A DNA stretch of 64,000 nucleotides from Acinetobacter sichuanensis (GTDB taxonomy: Bacteria > Pseudomonadota > Gammaproteobacteria > Pseudomonadales > Moraxellaceae). Below the pieces are notes generated by a model. The model made no database searches, was not told the origin of the DNA, and saw only the letters and a list, made by a program, of their open reading frames with translations. This document shows, one piece after another, positions 16,880 to 26,357 of the stretch; position 1 is the first letter of the stretch; each line of letters starts with the position of its first letter. Where the stretch lies: assembly GCF_003024515.2 (NCBI RefSeq), contig NZ_PYIX02000019.1:1-64000 (forward strand), written 5' to 3'. The translations under genes and the position numbers were made by a program.

Positions 16880-18729
16880 ATATTACATTCAATACCTTAA
16901 AACACTCATTACTCACTGCATTGACTTGCGCTAGTGTATTGATCGCACCAACAAGTTTTGCCATTACATGGCAACTGGATGATATTAATACCTCAACCAA
17001 ATATACAGTTGAATCACATTATTTTTATGTAGGTAAAGGTTCGCAATGGCAAAATGTCAAATTTTCTGGAGATTATTCAGCCGAATACTACACAACATTG
17101 GTCATTAAATATGATGACAAGCTGATCTATAACACCACGCTGAATGGTAAAGGACAAGTTTCATTTCCAATTCCAGACAGTAATACAGGCTTTCATCGTT
17201 TAGATTTTATCTTACAGCAATACGCACCAGCTATTAAACAGGACTCCAATCGAACAAATTTTTGTCAGGAAGATGTTGATCGAGTAACTTATTTAACCAA
17301 TTCAAAACTTGATTATGATCGTTATCGCCCTATTTATAAAATCAAGGATTTACCTGATGCTTTAGCCAACCCTCAATTGGTACGCCCCACTCCTTTTATT
17401 GGTTTATTGCAATACAATTCCAATAATCCACTTGAAGCAGCCATGTTGGCGCGTCTAGCAACAACAGTGAATTCAGTTACCCCTGTAGAATGGTATGAGC
17501 GAAAACTTCCTTTAGGTGTCACAGAAGCCCCAAGTTTTGCCCTCAAAATTGAGCCTGTAGATACACCGCTCATTGGTGGTGCACAAGCACATATTGGTGA
17601 TGATAATGAACAAAAAATTCCTACTTTAACCATTCGTTATCATGAAGCGAAAGAATTAGAAGCAGCAATTAATGGTTTGACAAACCCTGATTATATTCGC
17701 CAGATCGACACAGCAGATGCATCACTGCCTTTATCGTTAGCTTCTCCAAAATGGGCAGAGTTTCGACAGTTCAACAACTTAGCAGATCTCGGTATTGCAG
17801 ACTTCCGTTTAGGGCAAGCCAATAAGTCGCTATTTTTAAATTTTCCTGCTGTGTGGGATCCAACAGACATTTTACAAGGACAACTTGCGCTCAGAATACA
17901 AAGTGGCTTATTGCCTGGTTCAAATATCACCACATGGATTGATGAAGGCTTAGCAGGAAGTATGAAATTAGCAGAGCTGGGTTCAGACCCTGTTGATCAC
18001 CAATTTAACTTTTTTGCTAAAAACGTTTCAAATTTAACAAATTATGACTTTAGAATAGAAAGTTCAATTATCACCAATAACCAATGTCTTCCATCGGCAA
18101 ATGGCTCTATTTGGATTGACACCAAAAAATCAACTTTGACACTGCCTCATCGTTTAAAGAATGGTGTAGCTGCACTGTCTATGGCACTGGCAACCCATCC
18201 AAGTATTGCGATTGATCATCATGATGGTAGTCTTGGTATGGCGATTATTTCCATGCAGACTGCAAAGAAAATGCTCCTAGGCGCAGGTCCAATTCCTTTA
18301 AAAATTGTAGATCTAGAAGCTACTGAAAAACGTGCAGTAAATATTTTAGTGAACAAGAAAAAATATGATCAAATTCTTGCCATGCATCCAGACTTGATTT
18401 ATCAGCCAACTTCGAGTCGTGGCTATATTGTCAATTATCATAATGATCAATATGAAGTGATTGCAGACTCGACCGAAGGTGCACAAACGTTTATGCGCAC
18501 ATGGTCTAAATTACAGCCGAGTATTCCTAATAATATTACATCTTTATTTGTTGCTGAAAATGGCAACTTCTATGTATTAGAAAAATTGATTATTGGAACA
18601 CCAAAAGCACCTTTAGTACAGCAATCCTCCTTATTTATATTGATTGTTGGCATTATTTCTCTCATGATCATAGTCATGATAGTTTGGTGGTTTAAGCAGA
18701 GAAAAAATGCAAAAACGAAAAACAATTAA
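16876..18729 (+). CDS. BcsB-like periplasmic/membrane partner of the polysaccharide synthase
   Basis: A 617-residue exported protein with a signal peptide (about 1-29, ending TSFA) and one C-terminal membrane anchor (SSLFILIVGIISLMIIVMIV) followed by a basic tail. This matches the topology of cellulose synthase subunit B. The N-terminal part is beta-rich and carbohydrate-binding-like (YTVESHYFYVGKGSQW). ATG 16876 overlaps the synthase stop and has AGGAGAAG upstream, so it is preferred over an ATG at 16840 inside the synthase gene. BcsB proteins guide the nascent glucan across the periplasm. Similarity is judged from architecture and position, so the assignment is moderate. Confidence 0.7.
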   Translation: MNITFNTLKHSLLTALTCASVLIAPTSFAITWQLDDINTSTKYTVESHYFYVGKGSQWQNVKFSGDYSAEYYTTLVIKYDDKLIYNTTLNGKGQVSFPIPDSNTGFHRLDFILQQYAPAIKQDSNRTNFCQEDVDRVTYLTNSKLDYDRYRPIYKIKDLPDALANPQLVRPTPFIGLLQYNSNNPLEAAMLARLATTVNSVTPVEWYERKLPLGVTEAPSFALKIEPVDTPLIGGAQAHIGDDNEQKIPTLTIRYHEAKELEAAINGLTNPDYIRQIDTADASLPLSLASPKWAEFRQFNNLADLGIADFRLGQANKSLFLNFPAVWDPTDILQGQLALRIQSGLLPGSNITTWIDEGLAGSMKLAELGSDPVDHQFNFFAKNVSNLTNYDFRIESSIITNNQCLPSANGSIWIDTKKSTLTLPHRLKNGVAALSMALATHPSIAIDHHDGSLGMAIISMQTAKKMLLGAGPIPLKIVDLEATEKRAVNILVNKKKYDQILAMHPDLIYQPTSSRGYIVNYHNDQYEVIADSTEGAQTFMRTWSKLQPSIPNNITSLFVAENGNFYVLEKLIIGTPKAPLVQQSSLFILIVGIISLMIIVMIVWWFKQRKNAKTKNN

Positions 18730-19570
18730 GATATATTACTTATCTTTTTTGACATTATTTTTAATGCTTACGGGTTGCGTTATGTTTCAACAACCAAATC
18801 ATACACCTGCACATATTGTAGGTGTATTTTGGCAACCTGACTTAAAAACCACACCACCTCAAGGAAGTTGGCAACGTTTAGGTGCAACTACATTTATACC
18901 GCAATGGTCGATTGTCGATGCTCAAACATGGATGCAAGAACTTGATACTCCTCAATGGGAGAAAACTACAACATTAGCAAGTTTAAAGAAACAAGCTTGG
19001 GCAAAGCATATTATTTTAGGTTTATCTGGTGAATATAACGAAACCGAAGCCCGTAAAAATATCGCTTTGCATTATCAACAAGCACAAATCATTATGCAGA
19101 AAAATTTACCTGTTGATGATTATTATTTTCCTATTGAAGCCGATCCGAGTTGGTCAGATGTTTATAAACTTGGTGAAGCCTTAAAACAATTACCTCGTTC
19201 AGTTTGGGTCAGTATTTATAGTGCCGAGGTCGAACCTGTGCGTTATGATCACTGGGTCAAAAGTTGGTTACCTGAAAAAGATAAAGTGTTTTTTCAAGAT
19301 GGTGTGGGGGTAGGTACTCGATCACCGACACAAGCTTTAAAAGTCTATGAAAACCTTGAAAAAAATTTAGGATCATCACGAACAGCAATTGTATTAGAGG
19401 CTTTTCGCCCTAAAGCACAAGGTGGATTTAGAGCGGCATATCCTTGGGAAATTATTCAACAACTCAAAGCTTATGAAGGCAAAACGGTCTACCTATTTGA
19501 TGGTCCACATTATTTAAATCGTTGGACAGTTTATACCGTACAGCTTTGGTACAAGCTGCATTATGCATAA
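18707..19570 (+). CDS. Lipoprotein with glycoside-hydrolase-like (DUF4434-type) features
   Basis: A 287-residue protein with a lipoprotein signal (lipobox LTGC near residue 24). The mature part is rich in Trp, Tyr and acidic residues, with GVFWQPDLKTTPPQGSW, FIPQWSIVD, YYFPIEADPSW and VLEAFRPKAQGG. This pattern resembles DUF4434/TIM-barrel glycosidase-like proteins found beside polysaccharide synthases. The start overlaps the BcsB-like gene by 23 bases. It may trim or release the polymer in the periplasm or at the outer membrane; no catalytic residue can be assigned with confidence. Confidence 0.6.
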   Translation: MQKRKTIKIYYLSFLTLFLMLTGCVMFQQPNHTPAHIVGVFWQPDLKTTPPQGSWQRLGATTFIPQWSIVDAQTWMQELDTPQWEKTTTLASLKKQAWAKHIILGLSGEYNETEARKNIALHYQQAQIIMQKNLPVDDYYFPIEADPSWSDVYKLGEALKQLPRSVWVSIYSAEVEPVRYDHWVKSWLPEKDKVFFQDGVGVGTRSPTQALKVYENLEKNLGSSRTAIVLEAFRPKAQGGFRAAYPWEIIQQLKAYEGKTVYLFDGPHYLNRWTVYTVQLWYKLHYA

Positions 19571-19572
19571 TA

Positions 19573-20703
19573 TTATTCTTCTGCAATTTTATCTAAAATT
19601 CTTTGCGCAGCTTGCCCATCCCCAAAAGGATTTTTAGCCTGCGCCATCGCATTATAATAATTTGGATCTGTCAGTAGTTTTTCAGCGTGTTCTATAATCA
19701 GTGCTGTATTGGTTCCAACCAATACCCCTGCTCCAACATGCAGAACTTCAGGTCGTTCAGTCGTATCACGTAAAATGAGTACAGGCTTATGAAAAGACGG
19801 GCTTTCTTCTTGTAATCCACCTGAATCCGTCATAATAAATATTGAACGCTCAATCACTGCCAATAAACTAGGATAATCTAATGGTTTAACCAAGTGGACT
19901 TGTCGATGTTCTGCAAAACGTTGCTGTACCACATCATGCACTGCTGGATTCAGATGAACTGGCCATACAAAATGTAAAAATGGATGCTGTGTAATGAGTT
20001 TTTCAACCGCATCACAAATATGTTGAATACCTTCACCAAAGTTTTCCCGACGATGTGCTGTAATTAAAACCACCTGATCTTGTTCATCAAGAATAATGTT
20101 TTGTTGTTTAAGTAAATCCTGATGACTCAGATCTTGTTGTATCAGCTTTCTTCCAAGGTGAACGGCATCAACTACTGTATTTCCAGTTACCGTAATTTTT
20201 TCAGTAGCAATATTTTCATTTAAAAGGTTATTTTTAGAAAGTTCAGTCGGGGCAAAGTGCCATGTGGTTATTCTTGAAACGATTTGGCGATTGCCCTCTT
20301 CTGGAAATGGATGATCCAAATCATAAGAGCGCAGCCCTGCCTCTACATGTGCAACTGGAATTTTCATGGCAAAAGCCACTAAACCCGCAGCAAGTACAGT
20401 GGTGGTATCCCCTTGTATGATCACTGCATCTCGTTTTTTTCCATCATTAAAAACATCTTCAAGTTGAGTTAAACCATGCCCCAACAATTGATTTAAAGTC
20501 TGACCTGCATGCATCATGTGTAAACGTTGATCAATTTTAATCTGAAAAAACGTGATTGCATCTCGAATCAATTCATCATGTTGTCCTGTAAAGATCACCT
20601 CAACCTCAAAACAGGGATCACGCTGAGCCAATAAAATCACTGGTGCAAGTTTGATCAGTTCAGGACGTGTACCAAAGACAATCGAAATCAATTTTTTTGA
20701 CAT
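19573..20703 (-). CDS. wecB: UDP-N-acetylglucosamine 2-epimerase (non-hydrolysing)
   Basis: A 376-residue cytoplasmic enzyme interconverting UDP-GlcNAc and UDP-ManNAc. The start (LISIVFGTRPELIKLAPVI) is the family signature. HVEAGLRSYD (about 121-130), PFPEEGNRQ, ITAHRRENFGEG (about 213-224) and DSGGLQEESP (about 295-304) carry the known catalytic and nucleotide-binding residues. It lies 2 bp after the NfrA-like gene on the same transcript. Pairing with an NfrA-like protein parallels E. coli, where WecB (NfrC) is needed for the NfrA/NfrB N4-receptor polymer. Here it probably supplies ManNAc units to the adjacent synthase. Confidence 0.92.
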   Translation of the reverse strand: MSKKLISIVFGTRPELIKLAPVILLAQRDPCFEVEVIFTGQHDELIRDAITFFQIKIDQRLHMMHAGQTLNQLLGHGLTQLEDVFNDGKKRDAVIIQGDTTTVLAAGLVAFAMKIPVAHVEAGLRSYDLDHPFPEEGNRQIVSRITTWHFAPTELSKNNLLNENIATEKITVTGNTVVDAVHLGRKLIQQDLSHQDLLKQQNIILDEQDQVVLITAHRRENFGEGIQHICDAVEKLITQHPFLHFVWPVHLNPAVHDVVQQRFAEHRQVHLVKPLDYPSLLAVIERSIFIMTDSGGLQEESPSFHKPVLILRDTTERPEVLHVGAGVLVGTNTALIIEHAEKLLTDPNYYNAMAQAKNPFGDGQAAQRILDKIAEE

Positions 20704-20705
20704 GT

Positions 20706-21953
20706 TTAAAAATCCTTATAAAGCACCATTTCCACACGTGTATTGTTGTAGTGATCTTGTCCATTGTTATCATCTTTTAGATAATATCCATATAGACGTT
20801 CTAAACGTAATTTCACAGGAAGATAATTAAAAGGTTGCCAAGCTATTCCTGGACCAACTTCAAACAGGTTGTTATAACTTTCACCTTCACTATCGGCTAA
20901 TGTATGTAATTTGGCATAGGCTTGTACTGTGCCCACCTCTCCACGATACAAATTAAAACCTGAACGTAATCTTAAGTCAGCGATGACGTTATAGTCTTCT
21001 CTAGAATAGGTCGCGACATTGCCATAAAAATCTGTAAAATAATCATTGAAAATATGTCGTTGTTCAATATTAGGATTGGCATACCACTCTTGATACGCTG
21101 CTGCGCCAGCAGTAATACTTTCTCTAAATTTTGAACGTGTTTTTTGGGGATTGTTATTCTCAGGTCGATCAATCAAATCATAACTTCCACCCACTTCTGC
21201 ATAAAAGCGCATAGGAACAGTTTGCCAAGGCTGATAATTTACACCGAATCCCGCAACGACGGCATTTTCATCAAAAATTTTAGTTTCGGCACTATTGCTG
21301 TTATTCAAACCTGTAGATTGTGTATCTCGATTAAAACTTAAAAAACCATAAAGCTGCGCGCGCCCTTGATTATAATTTTTACCATACCGTATTTTTAAAG
21401 GAAAAATCCCATCATCGAAGCGTGATTCATAAGAAGGGGCAAAATAAATATCTTTAAATGTTGATTTTACTGCAGTTCCACCACTTAAATTATTTACCGC
21501 CTGATTTGCCTTTTCAGCAATATCCGTTTGCTTTGAATGGGTTAGCTTTTTAAATATAGGTAATGCTTCATCATTACGTTGTAATTGATTTAATAAATAA
21601 GCTTGTTGTAACTGCAACTGTTCATCTTCAGGCGCTAACTGTGTTGCACGTGTCACACTGAACAAAGCTTGCTCAGGCTTTTGCTCTCTAATTTGTAAAT
21701 AAGTTAAACTTTTCCAGACTTTAATATCTTGTGGTGTTAATTGGCTCAGCTCATTGAGAATTTCTTCAGCTTGCTTAGAATCTGTTTGTTCTATCTTATA
21801 AAAATGATCCCAACGATCATAAATAGGATTACCTGGTTTATAGTCCCCAACCAAATCTGCTGCATAGACTTGCGTATTTAAAAAAGTAAAACTAGACACC
21901 GTACAACCTACAAATGCCATACAAGGTATCAATAATTTAAAGGAGTTTTTCAT
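20706..21953 (-). CDS. NfrA-like outer-membrane TPR/beta-barrel exopolysaccharide exporter
   Basis: A 415-residue exported protein. ATG 21953 is preferred (GGAAG 6 bases upstream), giving a signal peptide (MKNSFKLLIPCMAFVGCTVS...) ending near VYAA. Residues about 45-150 contain TPR-like helices (EILNELSQLTPQDIKVWKSL, EQALFSVTRATQLAPEDEQL). The C-terminal 230 residues alternate polar and hydrophobic residues with many Tyr and Arg, and end in Phe (VEMVLYKDF), as in an outer-membrane barrel. This is the layout of the NfrA C-terminal region and BcsC/PgaA exporters, though much shorter. It is convergent with the synthase operon and should be its outer-membrane outlet. Confidence 0.75.
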   Translation of the reverse strand: MKNSFKLLIPCMAFVGCTVSSFTFLNTQVYAADLVGDYKPGNPIYDRWDHFYKIEQTDSKQAEEILNELSQLTPQDIKVWKSLTYLQIREQKPEQALFSVTRATQLAPEDEQLQLQQAYLLNQLQRNDEALPIFKKLTHSKQTDIAEKANQAVNNLSGGTAVKSTFKDIYFAPSYESRFDDGIFPLKIRYGKNYNQGRAQLYGFLSFNRDTQSTGLNNSNSAETKIFDENAVVAGFGVNYQPWQTVPMRFYAEVGGSYDLIDRPENNNPQKTRSKFRESITAGAAAYQEWYANPNIEQRHIFNDYFTDFYGNVATYSREDYNVIADLRLRSGFNLYRGEVGTVQAYAKLHTLADSEGESYNNLFEVGPGIAWQPFNYLPVKLRLERLYGYYLKDDNNGQDHYNNTRVEMVLYKDF

Positions 21954-22215
21954 TTCAAACTTCCAATGGAAACTCATATGAGTATATGATTTTTTTAATA
22001 AAAATTAATCAATTTTTAATCAATACAACATTTTTTTTCAAAAATTAAAATAATTTTACATGTCACTTTGAAATTGATTTTTTAGAAAAATAATATTCTA
22101 TATGAAAAAATTGGAAAAATATTGATCATAATCAATGCTTAAAATAAATATGATAATTCACAATATTCTTCCAACTTTATCAATATTTTATATAGAAAAT
22201 ACTTTAAACATAAAT
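21954..22215. other. AT-rich intergenic region upstream of the nfrA-like gene
   Basis: 262 bases between the start of the nfrA-like gene and the stop of the acyl-CoA ligase gene, both on the minus strand. It must hold the nfrA/wecB promoter. No hairpin with a T-run, operator or small ORF is convincing. Confidence 0.4.
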
Positions 22216-23868
22216 TCAGATTTTTTCTAAATGTTGTTTTTCAAGCATTTTCTTTAATTTAAACTTTTGAATTTTTCCTGATGGTGTCATTGGCATTTCA
22301 TCAACAATTTCTAAAAACTCAGGAATATATTGCAGTGCGACCTTTCGATCTTGTAAAAATTTAACAATATCTTGTACAGTTAACTGTTCATTTATATTAT
22401 TTAATTTAATTACCGCACAAGCACGTTCTCCCAATCTAGCATCAGGATATGGGACTAAAGCAACAATAGAAATATTAGGATGTTGATATAAAAGAGATTC
22501 TATTTCAGCAACAGGAATATTTTCTCCGCCACGAATAATTAAATCTTTCTTACGCCCACAAATGCGTATATAGCCCTGATCATCTTGAACCGCAATGTCT
22601 CCAGTATCAAGCCATCCATCTAAATCAGTACTATTTAAATGAGGACGTTTTAAATATCCACCAAAATTTGAGCAAGCACGAACCATCAAATTCCCTGATA
22701 TATTTGCTGTGACCCTCTGCCCTTGTTCATCTACTATCTTTACCTCCATGCCTTTTAAAGCAATACCATCTGTATTATATGCACGCTCCTCATGATCACT
22801 CAGCATTGTTGTCGTAACAGCACCGCACTCTGTCATTCCCCAAGCTGAGATAATTTTCACTTGTAATGCTTCATATGCTTTTTGCACCAAAGACTGAGGA
22901 ATAGGCGCACCAGCACATAAAAAGGTCTTTAATGTATCAATAGAATTCTTTTTTTGACTTTCAATAATATAACAGGACAAGTCATTTAAAAATGGAGTTG
23001 ATGCCATAGTGAAACTGACTTGTTGGGCTTCAATCAATTCAACTGCTTTAGCTGTATCCCAAATATCTTGTAAAACAACTTTAGCTTTGAGTTCTATAGG
23101 CATAATCAAGCCATACATAAAACCTGTTTGATGCGCCATCGGTGAAGGCATTAAAATAACATCATCTTCCATTAATTCCATACGTTCAGCATAAGGAATA
23201 ATATTAGAATATAAAGTATTTGAAGAGTGCATCACTCCCTTAGGCTCACCTGTTGTGCCCGAAGTAAAAATTAATTGCGTGATATCATCTGCACTGCTTT
23301 CAATTTTCTCAATACGATTAAATTTTTTTTCTAAACCATGTTTAATCAATTTCTGATCAAAACTATTTTCATCATCCCCGTCAACAACAATAATATGTTC
23401 TAAGGTCTCAATCTCAGATTTTAATTTATAAGCTAATTGTTCATGGTTAAATTTTCTAAAAACTTTAGGTACAATCAACATTTTTGCTTCTGAATGCTTC
23501 AACATAAATGTTAATTCGTTTTCCCTGAAAATTGGCATTAATGGATTAATGACCGCACCAATTCGACAGCATGCTAAATATAAAATGGTGAATTCCCACC
23601 AATTTGGCAATTGACATGAAATAACATCATCTTTACCAATTCCTAAAGATTGTAAACCTAAAGCAACTTTATGGCTTAAGTCCCACAATTCTTGATAAGT
23701 AAATTGTTTTTCAATATTTTTTTCAAATTTAAAACTGACTAAAGCAGTTTTATTTGGACATTGTTCATATGCCCTTTGTAAAGAATCAATTATTGTTTTG
23801 TCTAACCAAAGTCCAGCATTAATCATCTGATTACGTCTTGGTGCAATAAGCTCAGCATCAAAATTCAT
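22216..23868 (-). CDS. AMP-forming acyl-CoA synthetase / ligase
   Basis: A 550-residue ANL-superfamily enzyme. The P-loop LIFTSGTTGEPKGVMHSS (about 205-222), SAWGMTECG (about 335-343), WLDTGD, GRKKDLIIRGGENI (about 430) and the C-terminal catalytic lysine in TPSGKIQKFKLKK are all present, so it should be active. ATG 23868 is chosen over the upstream ATG because AAGGAA lies 7-8 bases before it. It follows the FabH-like gene on the same strand by 69 bp, suggesting a ligase that activates an acid for the neighbouring condensing or transfer enzyme. The acyl substrate is unknown; resemblance to cyclohexanecarboxylate/fatty acid ligases is general. Confidence 0.85.
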   Translation of the reverse strand: MNFDAELIAPRRNQMINAGLWLDKTIIDSLQRAYEQCPNKTALVSFKFEKNIEKQFTYQELWDLSHKVALGLQSLGIGKDDVISCQLPNWWEFTILYLACCRIGAVINPLMPIFRENELTFMLKHSEAKMLIVPKVFRKFNHEQLAYKLKSEIETLEHIIVVDGDDENSFDQKLIKHGLEKKFNRIEKIESSADDITQLIFTSGTTGEPKGVMHSSNTLYSNIIPYAERMELMEDDVILMPSPMAHQTGFMYGLIMPIELKAKVVLQDIWDTAKAVELIEAQQVSFTMASTPFLNDLSCYIIESQKKNSIDTLKTFLCAGAPIPQSLVQKAYEALQVKIISAWGMTECGAVTTTMLSDHEERAYNTDGIALKGMEVKIVDEQGQRVTANISGNLMVRACSNFGGYLKRPHLNSTDLDGWLDTGDIAVQDDQGYIRICGRKKDLIIRGGENIPVAEIESLLYQHPNISIVALVPYPDARLGERACAVIKLNNINEQLTVQDIVKFLQDRKVALQYIPEFLEIVDEMPMTPSGKIQKFKLKKMLEKQHLEKI

Positions 23869-23937
23869 TTTGAGATTCCTTTTCATAGTCATGAAAATTC
23901 AAATGTGTTATGTCATTTATTTTTACTTAAATTAATT

Positions 23938-24909
23938 TTAAAGCTTCCATAACATCACACCAGCTTGATATCCTGCTCCAAGTGTCCAAAAAACGATGAT
24001 ATCGTCCTTTTTTAACAATCCCTTTTCTAATCTACTTTTATAAGCAAGAAAAAAACTACTCACTCCTGTATAACCATATTGATCTCCAATGTACTCAATT
24101 TTTTCAGTTGGTAATTTCAACTTTTCCTGAAGAATATCAATATTTGATTTAGTAAATTGTGATAATAAAAAACATGAAATATCATCTATTTTTAAATTAT
24201 TATTTTTTAATAATTGCTGTAAAGCTTCTGCTGCAAACTCAACACTTTCTACTCCAGAAAATGGTGACCAATGAATTTTGTCATCTTTATGACTTTGAGA
24301 TAAACCTTGAGGTGGATAAACAATAGTATCCTTAAAGCTACTATCTGTTTGATATAATCTATCAATCATCCCTGACTTTTCAGGCGTTTTCTCTAAAATG
24401 ATTGCTGCTGCTGCATCACCAACAATTGTAGATGGAATAGGCGTTTTTTCATCTCCAATTTTACTCAGATAATCAGAACCTATCACTAAAGCCCGTTGAT
24501 AACTCTCCTTAGAACCTAATAAAATGGAGGCTTGTTCTAAAGCTACAAACATTCCTAAACAATTTGCATTAATATCGAAACAAATACACTCCTTCTTCAC
24601 ACCTAATTGAGCATGTAAAATTAATGCATTGGTTGGAGATAAAAACTCTAATGTTGTAGAGGAAAAGATAATAATATCAATATCATTCCCTGTTATATTA
24701 TGGTTTTCTAATGCTCTTTTTGAAGCTGTAATCGCCATTGTTAATGAGTTTTCATTTTCATCATTAATGACAAATCTTTTCTCCCTTCCTACTTTTTCAA
24801 AAATTTCACTCAACATTTTTTTATTTTCAAATTTATTAAAATAATAACTGTTGTCTCTTGATGTAATTGGATGATAAGTACCCACAGCAGCAATTTTAAT
24901 ACCGTCCAT
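23938..24909 (-). CDS. FabH-like (KAS III superfamily) protein with incomplete catalytic triad
   Basis: A 323-residue thiolase-fold protein with KAS III N- and C-terminal halves. The nucleophile Cys117 is kept in FDINANCLGMF. The position of the catalytic His carries Gln251 (FLLSQFTKSN, where FabH has H-Q-A-N), and the position of the Asn carries Tyr280 (GYTGVSS, where FabH has GNTSAAS). A normal decarboxylating condensation is therefore unlikely. Such variants in natural-product pathways can act as acyltransferases or ester/amide-forming enzymes. It is paired with an acyl-CoA ligase on one strand, so together they may activate and transfer an acyl group. Product unknown. Confidence 0.8.
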   Translation of the reverse strand: MDGIKIAAVGTYHPITSRDNSYYFNKFENKKMLSEIFEKVGREKRFVINDENENSLTMAITASKRALENHNITGNDIDIIIFSSTTLEFLSPTNALILHAQLGVKKECICFDINANCLGMFVALEQASILLGSKESYQRALVIGSDYLSKIGDEKTPIPSTIVGDAAAAIILEKTPEKSGMIDRLYQTDSSFKDTIVYPPQGLSQSHKDDKIHWSPFSGVESVEFAAEALQQLLKNNNLKIDDISCFLLSQFTKSNIDILQEKLKLPTEKIEYIGDQYGYTGVSSFFLAYKSRLEKGLLKKDDIIVFWTLGAGYQAGVMLWKL

Positions 24910-25223
24910 AATATGACCTAATATTTAAAAAAATAGACTATGCGTGATTTATCATGTTAAAGCGATAGTAAACTATAAAGACCATTGTAAATAAATGTTA
25001 TTAAAATCATTGGCTTGAAAGTTTATTAAATATTTTTAAATTAAGTTTTATCATTTGAGAAATCAGTAATATTATTCTTAATAAAAGTAAATTAATTGAC
25101 AAATAAAAATTAACTTTTAGATCAAATTTATTAAAATAAACAAGCCTATTCATTAAACCAACAGTCTTGTTTAATAGAAAGTTTTATATTTTTTATATAA
25201 TTAAATTTAAAAATATATTGAAA
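24910..25223. other. AT-rich intergenic region
   Basis: 314 bases, very AT-rich, between two minus-strand genes. It probably holds the promoter of the FabH-like/ligase pair. I see no palindrome, terminator with a T-run, or credible small ORF. Confidence 0.4.
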
Positions 25224-25685
25224 TCAAGATTTCCAATACGCATATAAATGTGGTTTATCTTCAAAACGTACAGGTACATATTCAATATTCATTGATTGTT
25301 CTTCAAAAGGTTTTGCTAGATCTTCATAAATTACTTGAGTTGATAAACCATACTGTTCTGCATCTGCATTTGAGTGTGCATAATATACTGATTCAATACC
25401 AGCCATACGCATTGCTGCCATACACATTGGACATGGTTGTCCGCTAGCAAAAACTGAACAGCCATTAAGATTAGCTGTATTCAAATTTTGACTTGCAGCG
25501 CGAATTGCTAATAATTCAGCATGTGCTGTTGGATCATTTGTAATCAGAATTTGATTTACACCAGTAGCAATAATTTTATTATTATTTACTAACACAGCAC
25601 CAAAAGGTCTTCCTCCTTTTTGAGCATTTTCATAAGCTAACTCAATTGCTTGTTTAAGAAAAAACGTTACATCTTCAACTTTCAT
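25224..25685 (-). CDS. Nucleoside/guanine deaminase (CDA fold)
   Basis: A 153-residue zinc deaminase of the guanine/tRNA-adenosine deaminase group. The zinc site and catalytic Glu are in THAELLAI-type HAE (about 56-58) and PCPMCMAAM (PCxxC, about 83-87). The RPFGAVLV and C-terminal PHLYAYW features fit guanine deaminases (GuaD-like) rather than TadA. The ribosome binding site is weak. It stands alone beside the putative origin; a purine salvage role is the default inference. Confidence 0.85.
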   Translation of the reverse strand: MKVEDVTFFLKQAIELAYENAQKGGRPFGAVLVNNNKIIATGVNQILITNDPTAHAELLAIRAASQNLNTANLNGCSVFASGQPCPMCMAAMRMAGIESVYYAHSNADAEQYGLSTQVIYEDLAKPFEEQSMNIEYVPVRFEDKPHLYAYWKS

Positions 25686-25906
25686 ATTTTATTTAACCTA
25701 TTTCCATAAAGAAATTATTATTTCTCTAAAACATTATAAATTTCAATAATTTTTTTAAAACATAAATTGAAGTAAGTTAGAATAGCCCAGTTATCTTAAA
25801 TCAATAAGTTTTTTTTAACAATCTAAATATTTTTAAATTTAAAGTTGTTGATAACTTTTATTTTATTTTTCTAAATTAATAATAGTAATAAGGAAATGTC
25901 AAAAAA

Positions 25907-26326
25907 ATTAGACAATATTTTTTTAATTATTTAATAAAAACAATGGTTTAATTCATTTATTAGCATTCTAAAATTTGTCTAATTTTTTTAGAGAGTTTTA
26001 GTTATTTTATTTGATTTTTAAATTTAAACTTTGAAGTGTTGTTGCGACTTATCCACATTATTTTTGTTTCCCATAAAGACAGAGCAACGACAGATTCAAA
26101 GTGCTACTTATAACATTAATAAATATTAACATGTATATTTATGAATCATTTTTAAATATCAAATGTTAGATCAGGAAATTTTTTTGTCTAATTTTTTCTA
26201 AAAAACTGCTATTTTTCGTAATGAAATGCTAAATTTATTAGACACATAAAATTATAAAAATAATTATATATCAATTAGTTAGTTTAAAAAATATGCTTTA
26301 AATGTCAAAAAAAATAGTTTGACATT
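25907..26326. repeat. Iteron-like repeats around the core GTCTAAT
   Basis: Four copies of GTCTAAT followed by T/A-rich tails: minus at 25907-25913 and 26237-26243, plus at 25977-25983 and 26186-26192. The plus copies share TTTGTCTAATTTTTT. Two further copies lie inside the downstream gene (27244-27250 plus, 27281-27287 minus). The AATGTCAAA/TTTGACATT repeat at 26301-26326 shares the TGTCAAAAAAA string with the copy at 25897-25907. Confidence 0.6.
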
Positions 26327-26357
26327 AATCTATTCATTTAGTAGAGTTCTTTATCAT

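Noticed and set aside
14026..19570. A pgaABCD (poly-GlcNAc) operon
   Set aside because: The GT2 gene is PgaC-like, but there is no PgaB deacetylase domain and no PgaD; the BcsB-like, NfrA-like and WecB proteins point to another polymer.
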